A stretch of DNA of 64,000 nt from an uncultured Acidobacteriaceae bacterium. Its GTDB lineage: Bacteria; Acidobacteriota; Terriglobia; Terriglobales; Acidobacteriaceae. Both the position numbers and the translations under genes were made by a program. The DNA lies in NCBI GenBank assembly GCA_903904755.1, contig CAIVDV010000009.1, positions 62,001 to 126,000 of the forward strand, read 5' to 3'. The notes below the pieces were generated by a model that saw only the letters and a list, made by a program, of their open reading frames with translations, was not told where the DNA came from and searched no databases. This document shows positions 27,898 through 36,331 of this stretch, piece after piece (position 1 is the first letter of the stretch; every line of letters begins with the position of its first letter).

Positions 27898-28422
27898 CTA
27901 ATCCTCAAGCTCGTAAGGCACAGCAAACCGGCCCACCTGAAGCAATGGCTTGTCGCCCGGCGGCCAGATGCGCAGGCTTTCCACCCGCACCGGCCCCTGA
28001 AATTTTTTGGCTTCCACTTCGCCCAGGAACTTGCCGTTGAGCGCCTCGTGAAAGTGGATGACAATTCCCTCCCCCGACTTGTCGCGCTCCCAGCCGAAGA
28101 CGTAGTCGCCCGCAGCCAGGGTAAGCCCGCCGATTTTTACCGGGGACTGGACGATCAGGTAGTGGGAGTATTTACCGTCGGCCGAGTAGCCGGCGGTGAT
28201 CAGGATGACACCGGCGATAAAGCGGCCATGGCCGTTGGTGATGCCCGAGGCGGTGCGCATCTCGGTCTCAATATGCTCTTTTTCCACCGGCGCGCGGGCC
28301 GGCAGCAACGCTGAAAGCTCGTCGGCCGTAGCTGCGCGCCAGGCCTGCTTTTGCGCAATTGCCGGAAGGGCTACCGCTGCCGCCAACCCCAATGCCAGTG
28401 CCACCATCCGCAGCGTTCTCAT
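27898..28422 (-). CDS. Small secreted protein of unknown function
   Basis: 174 residues. The signal peptide ends near VALPAIAQ-KQAW. The mature part is about 150 residues, predicted mostly beta (HGRFIAGVILITAGYSADG, YLIVQSPVKIGGLTLAAGDY) and free of cysteine. It resembles the soluble DUF2911-like or lipocalin-sized secreted proteins common in Acidobacteriota, but I cannot assign a family. Its ATG overlaps the stop of the response regulator gene (ATGA), so its expression is tied to the two-component system. Confidence 0.75.
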   Translation of the reverse strand: MRTLRMVALALGLAAAVALPAIAQKQAWRAATADELSALLPARAPVEKEHIETEMRTASGITNGHGRFIAGVILITAGYSADGKYSHYLIVQSPVKIGGLTLAAGDYVFGWERDKSGEGIVIHFHEALNGKFLGEVEAKKFQGPVRVESLRIWPPGDKPLLQVGRFAVPYELED

Positions 28423-29066
28423 AGCCGTATATCTCCGGGCGTTTCCAACTGAACCAGTCCACGTTGCAGGGCGACCGTTGCCGCCTGGGTACGATCGGTG
28501 ACGCCAAGCTTGCCCAGCAGGCTGTTGATGTGGGTTTTTACGGTGGCCTCGGAGATGTCGAGTTCCTGGCCAATCTCCTTGTTGCTCTTGCCGCGGACAA
28601 TCTGTTCCAGCACGTCCTGCTCGCGGTGGGTAAGCTGCTCGGTGCCCATGCGCTCCGCCAGCTTCTGCGCAATGACAGGCGGGATGCAGGACTTGCCGGC
28701 GTAAACCTGGCGAATCGTCGAGATGAGAACATCCGCGGTCATGCCCTTCAGCAGGTAGGCGCGCGCACCGGCCTGCAGGGCGCGGTAGATGTCCTCGTCA
28801 CCGTCGAAGGTCGTGAGCACTATAAACCGCGCGCCCGGCACCGCCGCCCGCACCCGCTGGATGACGTCGACGCCACCCATCTTGGGCATGCGGAGATCGA
28901 TCAGGGTGATGTCTGGCCGGGTGGCCTGGTACTGCTTCAGGGCCTCATGCCCATCGGCGGCCTCACCCACCACTTCCACTCCCTCCACGACCGAAAGCAA
29001 TGCGATCAGTCCCTGGCGGACAACATGATGGTCTTCCACCACCAGGATGCGAATCGGTTTTGCCAT
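28419..29066 (-). CDS. NarL/LuxR-family response regulator
   Basis: 215 residues. The receiver domain (about 5-120) has the acidic pair E11-D12 (VVEDHH), the phospho-acceptor D57 (LIDLRMPKMGG), the switch threonine in VLTTFDG and the lysine in YLLKG. The C-terminal LuxR helix-turn-helix is LTHREQDVLEQIVRGKSNKE with SEATVKTHINSLLGKLGV. It is a DNA-binding transcription factor controlled by phosphorylation. The gene starts two bases after the stop of the propeller histidine kinase, its evident partner, and overlaps the start of the secreted-protein gene. Confidence 0.95.
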   Translation of the reverse strand: MAKPIRILVVEDHHVVRQGLIALLSVVEGVEVVGEAADGHEALKQYQATRPDITLIDLRMPKMGGVDVIQRVRAAVPGARFIVLTTFDGDEDIYRALQAGARAYLLKGMTADVLISTIRQVYAGKSCIPPVIAQKLAERMGTEQLTHREQDVLEQIVRGKSNKEIGQELDISEATVKTHINSLLGKLGVTDRTQAATVALQRGLVQLETPGDIRL

Positions 29067-29068
29067 GC

Positions 29069-32000
29069 TCAGTTCTCCTTCTCTGCTTCGTCTGCCTTGC
29101 GGGCCGGGGGCGCGGGAATCTCCATGCGCACCTGTGTTCCATTGCCCGGGTTGCTGGTGATTTCGATGGTTGCGGAAATCAGCGCCGCGCGTTCCTGCAT
29201 TCCGGTCAACCCGTAGTGGCCGTCGCCGACGCTTTCCTCAGAGGCAAACCCCTTGCCATTATCGGTTACGGTCACGGCAAGCACGCGCTGGTCGTACTCC
29301 ACCCGTACGGCGAGTTCAGTGGCCTCAGCGTGCTTCTGCACGTTGTGGATTGCTTCCTGGGCGATGCGCAGGATTTCCTTTTCCGTGCCGGGGGAAAGCG
29401 GCCGGTAGGCTCCGTGAACCTCAAGCGTAGCAGTCATGGAGCGGGTCTCAGCCTTCTCGACCAGCCGGCGCAGGCGGATGGGCAGGGTTTGCTCGCCGGC
29501 ATCCTGCGAGCGAAGCGCCCAGATGGAGCGGCGGGCATCGTCAAGGCCCTCGCGGACCTGCTCCTGAGTAAGCGCGAGATGCTTCTGCGCCAGCTCCGCC
29601 CGGTTGTGGCGCAGCAACTCGCCCAGCACTTCCAACTGCATGGAGACGCCGACGTAGCCCTGCGCCAGCGTGTCGTGGATTTCGCGAGCAATTCGGTTGC
29701 GCTCGGCCATAACCGCGCGGAGTTCCCGCTCAACCAGCCTGACGCGGCGGCGGAAGAGCAAGAAGACCGCAGCACCGGCCAGCACCAGCAGGACCAGCCC
29801 AAACCACAGCGTCTGGTAGAAGTGGGGCAGCAGTTGGAAGGCGAGGTCGGCTTCTGGCGCCTCCGAGCCCTCCTGCGCGCCCTGGTCCGGAAGAGCGGCA
29901 CGCACGCGGAAGCGGTACTTGCCCGGCGGAATGTTGGTGTAATACGCGGTGCGGCGGGCGCCGGCCTCGGTCCAGCCGTGGTCAAAGCCCTCAAGCATGT
30001 ACTGGTAGCGCAGCTTTGGCCCCGCCGCAAAGCTCAGACCGGCGTAATCAAACTGGAAGCGCAGATGCCCGGCGGCGATCCGCAGCAGCGGCGTTTGCAG
30101 CGCGTCCACCTCGCGGTCGTCTACTGCAAAGCGCTCAATGGCGACCGGCGGCGCGGGCAGCGGGGCAAAGTGGCGCGGATCGGCCACGACCACCCCGCGC
30201 GGAGTGGCAAACCAGAGCGCGCCGACACGGGTGCGGAGAGCTGTCGGGTGGCTGTTGACGCTGGTTTCGCGTGAGCGGAGGCCATCGGCAGTGCTGTACC
30301 GCGCGACGGCGAGGCGGCAGTCCCCACCTGCGGCGCAGGCTCCCAACTCAGCCAGCGGCGCACGGGCAAGGCCGAAGTCTGAGGCCATCCAGAGCCACCC
30401 AAGGCCATCGGCAACCAGGGCATGCACCGCACCGGGCAGACGGGCCAGGTCGCCACCCGTACCGTGGATGGCGCGCAGACGCTTGCCGTCCCACAGGTTC
30501 AGGCCATCCGCCTGGGTGCCGATCCAGAGGCGGCCGTCCGGGGTGGCCTCAAGCGTGGTAATCACGTTGCTGGAGAGGCCGTCGGCGGTGGTGTAATTCC
30601 TGATCTTGCCATCGTGCAGGCGGCTCAGGCCGTTCAACGTCGCAATCCACAGGTCGCCGTCGGCGGTCCGTGCCAACGCGCCCACCAGGTTGCTGCCCAG
30701 CCCGTCAGCCTGGGTCAGGTTGTAAAAGGCGAACTGGCCTTCCCTGCCGATCATCATGTGGGTCAGGCCGCGCCGGGTTCCAATCCACACCGACCCATCT
30801 GGCTCAACCAGCAGCGAGCGGATAAAGTCATCAGGCAGACCATCGGCCGAAGTGTAGTTCCACGTCCGCCCATTTTTCAGCAGGGTAAGCCCGTCGGGAG
30901 TGCCCACCCACAAGTAGCCGGCAGGGCTGGCCGCAAGCGAAAGAATGACATTGCTGGCCAGGCCGCTGGATGCGGTGAGCGAAGCGATAATCCGGCCCCC
31001 GGCCCAGTGGTTCAGGCCGGCATCGCGGGTGCCAATCCAGACGCCGCCGGTGGTGTCCTCGACAACGGCTGTGGTGTTATCGGAGCTCAACCCTTCCGCC
31101 GAGCCGATGGCCTCAAAGTGCGCATCGCGCAGGATTTGCAGGCCGCCGGTCTCCGTGCCCGCCCACAGGTCGCCTTCGCGGTCTTCCATCAGGGCAACGA
31201 CGGCGTTCGCGGCCAGCGGATCGGTTGCGGGAAGCTGCTCAACCCCGGCGGCAGAGATGCGCGCCAGGCCGTGATTGGTGCCGACCCAGAGAGAACCCTC
31301 GCGGTCCGGGTAGATGGTCTCGATACGACTTCCTGGCAGGGCGCGTCCCGTCTCATAGCGGACAATGACGCGCGAATCCTTCCCGAACTTTGCCAAAACA
31401 ACGGCACTTTTCCCGGCGGCGGCGACTTGTCCATCAGCAAGCAGGGCCAGCGCGCTCACGCCCTCCACAGGCAGCGAAGTGCGCGGAATCGCAAGCCATA
31501 AAGTGCCTGCCTTGGGCGCGAGTTCGTAGACGCCTTCAACTCCTGAAACCAGAACGCTGCCGTTGCCGCCGGCCGCCACCAGGGCCTGCCCGCTGCGGGC
31601 TTCAGGAAGTTGCTGCCATGTGCCGCCGCGCAGCACCGCCGCACCCTGGCTGGTACCCACCCACAGGCCACCGGCGCCGTCTGCGGCAAGGGAGTTGATG
31701 ACCCCCGATTCCAGCGCATGCGGCAAGCCGTTGCCGGTGACCGCGCTGAACTGCTGCGGAGCGCCCTGCCCCGGCTGCTGGCTGGACTGCGGCCCACGCC
31801 AGCGTGCCAGACCCATTTCTGTCCAGGCCCACACCTCACCGTTGGCGGTTTCGGCCAGGCCGCGGATGGCGTTGCCGGGAAGACCGTTGCGGGTCGTGAT
31901 CAGGGTGGTGCGGCCGCCGTCCATCTGGACCAGGCCATCGCTGGTGCCAATCCACAGCGCTCCACTGCCGTCTCCCTTGCGCGCATCCAGTACGCAGCGA

Positions 32001-32323
32001 ATCTCGGCATCGGGAAAGTAGGGATTGGAAGCGTGGTCGTAAAGCTGGAAGCTGACGCCGTCAAACCTCGCCAAACCAAGCTCGGTCCCGGCCCACACAA
32101 AGCCATCGCGGCTCTGCGCCAGCACCATCACCGTGTTCTCGGGCAGGCCATTGTCCACTGTCCAGGCCTGGCGGCCCAGCCGGGCAAGCGGGGTCTGCGG
32201 CTCCAGCGCAAAGCTGCAGCAGACGGCAACGAGGATGGCCGCGCCAAGCCCGCCCCACCTTGCCCAATTTCGCCGCTGCCGAAACGCTTCTTGCATCACA
32301 CTGCTATCGAACACGACCCCCAC
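29069..32323 (-). CDS. Propeller-domain sensor histidine kinase (HisKA_3 type)
   Basis: 1084 residues from GTG 32323; ATG 32296 (1075 residues) is an alternative and neither has a strong ribosome-binding site. A signal or anchor is followed by two seven-bladed propellers of two-component-regulator repeats over about residues 60-720 (DGFVWAGTELGLARF, GSLWVGTNHGLARI). Next come a Y_Y_Y domain (about 735-800, GFDHGWTEAGARRTAYYTNI), a membrane helix near 825, the DHp with H883 (REIHDTLAQG) and an HATPase_c domain (TDNGKGF, GHYGLTGMQERA). Periplasmic sensing with cytoplasmic phosphorylation of the adjacent LuxR-type regulator is expected. Unlike Bacteroides hybrid sensors, it has no fused receiver or AraC domain. 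Polysaccharide fragments are a plausible but unproven ligand. Confidence 0.93.
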   Translation of the reverse strand: MGVVFDSSVMQEAFRQRRNWARWGGLGAAILVAVCCSFALEPQTPLARLGRQAWTVDNGLPENTVMVLAQSRDGFVWAGTELGLARFDGVSFQLYDHASNPYFPDAEIRCVLDARKGDGSGALWIGTSDGLVQMDGGRTTLITTRNGLPGNAIRGLAETANGEVWAWTEMGLARWRGPQSSQQPGQGAPQQFSAVTGNGLPHALESGVINSLAADGAGGLWVGTSQGAAVLRGGTWQQLPEARSGQALVAAGGNGSVLVSGVEGVYELAPKAGTLWLAIPRTSLPVEGVSALALLADGQVAAAGKSAVVLAKFGKDSRVIVRYETGRALPGSRIETIYPDREGSLWVGTNHGLARISAAGVEQLPATDPLAANAVVALMEDREGDLWAGTETGGLQILRDAHFEAIGSAEGLSSDNTTAVVEDTTGGVWIGTRDAGLNHWAGGRIIASLTASSGLASNVILSLAASPAGYLWVGTPDGLTLLKNGRTWNYTSADGLPDDFIRSLLVEPDGSVWIGTRRGLTHMMIGREGQFAFYNLTQADGLGSNLVGALARTADGDLWIATLNGLSRLHDGKIRNYTTADGLSSNVITTLEATPDGRLWIGTQADGLNLWDGKRLRAIHGTGGDLARLPGAVHALVADGLGWLWMASDFGLARAPLAELGACAAGGDCRLAVARYSTADGLRSRETSVNSHPTALRTRVGALWFATPRGVVVADPRHFAPLPAPPVAIERFAVDDREVDALQTPLLRIAAGHLRFQFDYAGLSFAAGPKLRYQYMLEGFDHGWTEAGARRTAYYTNIPPGKYRFRVRAALPDQGAQEGSEAPEADLAFQLLPHFYQTLWFGLVLLVLAGAAVFLLFRRRVRLVERELRAVMAERNRIAREIHDTLAQGYVGVSMQLEVLGELLRHNRAELAQKHLALTQEQVREGLDDARRSIWALRSQDAGEQTLPIRLRRLVEKAETRSMTATLEVHGAYRPLSPGTEKEILRIAQEAIHNVQKHAEATELAVRVEYDQRVLAVTVTDNGKGFASEESVGDGHYGLTGMQERAALISATIEITSNPGNGTQVRMEIPAPPARKADEAEKEN

Positions 32324-32487
32324 CGGAAAGGCAACTGGCTAGTGGGCCTTTTTCGCCCTCAACCCGCAAAAAATCATGGATTTGGCTCAAATCTACAACC
32401 AACGATTGACCCCAGTCTCAGTCCTCCGGTTCAAGACGCCAATTCCCTTTCGGCCTAATCTGTAAATGTCTCTTGAGAAGCAGTCCT

Positions 32488-32523
32488 GGTAGCAACAGAT
32501 CTCGCCTGTTGCTACCTTTTCTT
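32488..32523 (+). terminator. Strong intrinsic terminator with no upstream gene on its strand
   Basis: Perfect 11-base-pair stem GGTAGCAACAG (32488-32498) and CTGTTGCTACC (32506-32516), seven-base loop, followed by TTTTCTTTTT. It is oriented for plus-strand transcription, yet the nearest upstream gene on that strand is more than 6 kb away. It ends about 70 bases before the hydrolase start, so it may be an attenuator in that gene's leader or the 3' end of an unannotated small RNA transcribed from about 32410-32470. Confidence 0.8.
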
Positions 32524-32592
32524 TTTCTCCGCCAAACCCCTCACAGCTAAACTTGTTCGCAGGCGCCGCTCACGGCCGCCCACGGAGCAGCC

Positions 32593-33369
32593 ATGCCCAC
32601 AGCAATCATCGAAGGCCTTCCCCTGCACTACACCCTTTCCGGCCGACCGGGCCATCCCGTGCTGGTCTTTGCACATTCGCTCGGCGTGAACCTGGAGATG
32701 TGGCAACCGCAGCTTGCCTCGCTGAGCCCCCGTTTCCAGATTCTCCGCTACGACGTGCGCGGCCACGGCGGGTCGGGGATTCCCACGGGCCCGGCAAATG
32801 TGGAGCAACTGGGGCGAGATGTCCTGGGGTTGCTGGACCACCTGAGACTGGAGCGGGTGGCCTTCTGTGGGCTTTCGATGGGCGGGTCGATTGGCCAGTG
32901 GCTGGGCATCAACGCGCCCGGGCGGTTGCAGCGACTGGTTCTTGCAAACGCCGCTGCCAAAATTGGCTCGGCAGAAACCTGGAACCCTCGCATTGCCCTT
33001 GTTGAGCGCGAAGGCCTCGCCCCCGTCATCCCCGGCACGCTCGAGCGCTGGTTTACCCCCGCCTTCCACGCCGCCCATCCCGAAGTCATCGCATCCACCC
33101 GATCCCAACTCGAAGCCACCGCCGTTCCCGGCTACACCGCCTGCTGCGCCGCCGTCCGCGATGCCGACTTCCGCTCCACCGCCGCCTCCATCTCCGTCCC
33201 CACCCTCGTCCTCACCGGCTCCCACGACCCCGTCACCCCACCAGCCGACGCCCGCTGGCTCGCCGACCAAATCCCCCACGCCCGTTACCTCGAACTCCCC
33301 GCTGCCCACCTCTCCAGCGTGGAAGCGGCTGAGACCTTCAACCACGCGCTGCTCAACTTCCTCGGCTGA
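32593..33369 (+). CDS. Alpha/beta hydrolase, 3-oxoadipate enol-lactonase (PcaD)-like
   Basis: 258 residues, no signal peptide, so cytoplasmic. The catalytic triad is visible: nucleophile S95 in CGLSMGGSIGQWLG, acid D212 in TGSHDPVTPP and H239 in AAHLSSVE. The oxyanion segment is FAHSLGVNLEMW. The arrangement and the FCGLSMGG / GSHDPVTPP segments match 3-oxoadipate enol-lactonases of the beta-ketoadipate pathway, but no other pca genes are in the window. Other small lactonases or esterases of the family remain possible. It converges on the GH115 gene with only 12 bases between stops. Confidence 0.85.
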   Translation: MPTAIIEGLPLHYTLSGRPGHPVLVFAHSLGVNLEMWQPQLASLSPRFQILRYDVRGHGGSGIPTGPANVEQLGRDVLGLLDHLRLERVAFCGLSMGGSIGQWLGINAPGRLQRLVLANAAAKIGSAETWNPRIALVEREGLAPVIPGTLERWFTPAFHAAHPEVIASTRSQLEATAVPGYTACCAAVRDADFRSTAASISVPTLVLTGSHDPVTPPADARWLADQIPHARYLELPAAHLSSVEAAETFNHALLNFLG

Positions 33370-33381
33370 AACGGTGCCAAA

Positions 33382-36303
33382 TCATCGCCAGGCCCACCAG
33401 TGGCATGTCCCGTTGGCAGGCATGCACCACGACTCAGGCGGACCCAGATAGCTCTCCGGCACTATGCCTCGGCTCACCACCACCCGCTCCAGGACCACCC
33501 CAGGGTCCACCATTCCAACGTGCAGCACATGAACCCCCGCTGCCACTTCTCCCAGTGGCGTCACAACCCGCCGCATATTGTCGCTAACCGCCTTTGCCCA
33601 GTCCGGCTGCTCGCGAAGCACATCCACCACCACCGGCTCGCCCTCATCCAGCCACACGGCATACCTCAGCCCCCTCCCCGGCACAAATCCCAGCGTCGGA
33701 CCCACGGTCACCTGCGCCTCCACCTTTCCCGCGTCCAAAAGGAATATCTCGTAGTCAAGGCGAGCACCCTTCCGCGCATCCTCCACGCTCGCCGCCGTTC
33801 CGGGTGCAATCGTTACTCCGCTCAGCGTCGCACCGTATCCCGGCAGCCGAACCCACTCACCTCGCTCACCCGGCGTCATCTGCGCTGCATGTTCCGCCTC
33901 AATTGCCACCAGCCCATCGCGCTCCACATACCCTCGAAATCCTTCCGGCATCCCGAACGGTCTGCTCCTCTGCCCCCGATTCCACTCGCTCACCTTCTGC
34001 GCTTCCACCGGAATCTCGGCCACCACCCCAACACCGGCCTGCTCCACTCGCAGCGTCGCTCGCACAACCTCGCCATGCCCCGCCGGTGGAAATTTCCCCC
34101 AGTCCACGGCAACTCCCAAACCAACGTCGTCCACAACCTCGCCGGACCCCAGCAACCGAAGCCAGTCTGCAGACGATGTCAACCGGTACTTCGCCCGCAC
34201 ATTTCCCGGGTTCACCAGGATTACTTTCCGGAACGGATCGTTGAAGCTGTCGAACCGCAACACCGGCGGTTCATGCGGCCCAAACCCCTCCACCGACACC
34301 ACCAGCTTCGGCCCATCCACAGCCTTCACCTCGCTCACCGCAGGCATCACATTCACCGGGGGCTCCTGCCACCACGTGTACCCCAGATGCGTCTGGTCCA
34401 TCATGTGGTTCCACTTGCCTCCCGCAAGTTCGTGGTTATACCTGGCGCTCAGCCGCGCATCCTCGGCAAACAACTCCCTCACCCGCTCCGCCTCCACATT
34501 GGCCTTCACGTCTCCCCTCGCCGCGTACTTGTGGTTCCGCCCCGCCGCCAGATACATCTCCGTCACCGTTGCCGAGGCAAGAACCGGATACTCCACCAAC
34601 TCAAAATACGCATCCCGGTACTCAGCCGGCAGCTCCGACTCCACCGCCTTCGCATGCTCGCTCAGGTCGGCCCACTCCTTCTCCACCCGTTCTGCTTCCC
34701 CAAAGTGGTACTGGCTGAAAGTATCCGCATCCATCAGCTCCGGCTTCCGCCGCCCATTCAGCCGCGTATACCCCTCAATCAGCCCCGTAATCTCTGCATC
34801 CTGCTTCGTCCCAAACTGCCGCCGAACCCAATCGTACGTATACTGCCCCAGGCTGTCCGGCCCAAGCGCTTCTGGCCTCCGCGCGTACCGCAGAACGAAA
34901 TCAATCGGAAACTCCATCGGCTTCAGGTCGCCCACATTCACCACCCACAGCCGGTCAGCCCCATACTCCAGCGCCAGGTTCATCTGCTCGCGAATCTTCG
35001 CGATCGGGTTCGTATTCAGCCACTTGTAGTTCCGCGGATCCCCCACATAGTCAAAGTGGTAGTAAATCCCCGCCCCACCCGGTCGCTTGCGTTCCTCAGG
35101 CGTAGGCAGCCGGCGCAGGTTGCCCCAGTTGTCATCGCACCACAGCAGCGTGACGTCGTCCGGAACGCGCATCCCTTTCTCGTAGTAGGCCTGCACCTCT
35201 TTGTACAGCGCCCACACCTTCAGGTCGCTCTTCAGCGTTGGCGTCTCGTGCTCGGCCAGAATCTTCCGCTGGTCCGCCACAATCTGCTCCAGCAGGGCAA
35301 TGTTCTGCCCCTCGGTCATCGGCATGTCGCCATCGCCCCGCATGCCCAGCGTGATGGTGCTCTCAAAGTTCTTGTTTCGCTCAATGCCCTCTGCCCAGAA
35401 CTTGCGCAGCACCTCGCCATTCTTCGCGTAATCCCATACATCGTTCCCGTGCCGCTTCCACTCCTGTTGCGCACGCAGCATCGGCTCATGATGGCTCGTC
35501 CCCATCACAATCCCATACTCATCCGCCAGCCTCGGATTCTCCGGGTCGTCCTCGTTGAAAGCACTCCCCCACATCGCCGGCCACAGATAGTTCGCCTTCA
35601 GCCGCAGCAGCAACTCGAAGACATGCTCGTAAAACTTGTGGTTATACCCGCCAAACTTCTCCTTCGTCCATCCACTCAGCGCCGGTGCCTCGTCATTCAG
35701 AAAAATCCCGCGATACTTCACCCGCGGCTCGCCTTCCACCTGCGCGCCGGGCAATACATACAGCGCATCGCGGTGCTTCACCGGCACATCCGCCCACCAG
35801 TACCACGGCGAAACCCCCATATCCTCGCTCAACCCATACAGCGCAAAAATCGTCCCCCGCTTGTCACTGCCGGCAATGACCAGGGCCTGCGCCACGCCCG
35901 GAAACGGATGCGCGATGACCACGGTGAGCGAGGCCTCCCACTTCCCCGCGATGGCCGAGACATCAATCTTCCTGCGGCGGACGAGGTCGTCAATCCAGTG
36001 GCTGTGGCCCACTGTGCCGGCAAAGACGACCATGCCGGCAGGCTTGGCAGCGGGAAGCCCGGCTGCAATCCCAGTGACGCGATGGAGGTCCTCGCGCAAG
36101 TCCTGGGCGGCGCGGAGAACGCCGGCATAGTCGCGCTCGTCGAGGAACAATGGCGCGACATGGCCCCCTGCGGCCAGGGGAAAACTGCCCGCTCCTGGCG
36201 CGAACGCAACGCGCTTTGCGTCGCCAAGAGCGTGGACCGCAATGGGCCCCAGCAGCACCACACCCAGCGTGAGGGCAATCCGGACTCGAACGCTATTCGC
36301 CAT
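33382..36303 (-). CDS. GH115 family alpha-glucuronidase
   Basis: 973 residues from ATG 36303, chosen because AAGGA lies eight bases upstream and it opens with a signal peptide (ANSVRVRIALTLGVVLL). Family 115 enzymes remove (4-O-methyl)glucuronic acid from xylan side chains. Hallmark segments are present: GSDKRGTIFALYGLSEDMGV, SPWYWWADVPV, VKYRGIFLNDEAPAL, LKANYLWPAMW, MGTSHHEPMLR and LLWCDDNWGN, followed by the C-terminal beta-sandwich region with VAIEAEHA. The length fits family 115. It lies 28 bases downstream of the GH8 gene, forming a two-gene operon for glucuronoxylan. Confidence 0.95.
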   Translation of the reverse strand: MANSVRVRIALTLGVVLLGPIAVHALGDAKRVAFAPGAGSFPLAAGGHVAPLFLDERDYAGVLRAAQDLREDLHRVTGIAAGLPAAKPAGMVVFAGTVGHSHWIDDLVRRRKIDVSAIAGKWEASLTVVIAHPFPGVAQALVIAGSDKRGTIFALYGLSEDMGVSPWYWWADVPVKHRDALYVLPGAQVEGEPRVKYRGIFLNDEAPALSGWTKEKFGGYNHKFYEHVFELLLRLKANYLWPAMWGSAFNEDDPENPRLADEYGIVMGTSHHEPMLRAQQEWKRHGNDVWDYAKNGEVLRKFWAEGIERNKNFESTITLGMRGDGDMPMTEGQNIALLEQIVADQRKILAEHETPTLKSDLKVWALYKEVQAYYEKGMRVPDDVTLLWCDDNWGNLRRLPTPEERKRPGGAGIYYHFDYVGDPRNYKWLNTNPIAKIREQMNLALEYGADRLWVVNVGDLKPMEFPIDFVLRYARRPEALGPDSLGQYTYDWVRRQFGTKQDAEITGLIEGYTRLNGRRKPELMDADTFSQYHFGEAERVEKEWADLSEHAKAVESELPAEYRDAYFELVEYPVLASATVTEMYLAAGRNHKYAARGDVKANVEAERVRELFAEDARLSARYNHELAGGKWNHMMDQTHLGYTWWQEPPVNVMPAVSEVKAVDGPKLVVSVEGFGPHEPPVLRFDSFNDPFRKVILVNPGNVRAKYRLTSSADWLRLLGSGEVVDDVGLGVAVDWGKFPPAGHGEVVRATLRVEQAGVGVVAEIPVEAQKVSEWNRGQRSRPFGMPEGFRGYVERDGLVAIEAEHAAQMTPGERGEWVRLPGYGATLSGVTIAPGTAASVEDARKGARLDYEIFLLDAGKVEAQVTVGPTLGFVPGRGLRYAVWLDEGEPVVVDVLREQPDWAKAVSDNMRRVVTPLGEVAAGVHVLHVGMVDPGVVLERVVVSRGIVPESYLGPPESWCMPANGTCHWWAWR

Positions 36304-36331
36304 TGCAGGATCCTTCCCGGAAATCAACTCC

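Noticed and set aside
26112-28040. Plus-strand open frame of about 642 codons opposite the FG-GAP gene
   Set aside because: It is the regular complement of calcium-loop repeats on the minus strand, giving artificial valine-rich repeats.
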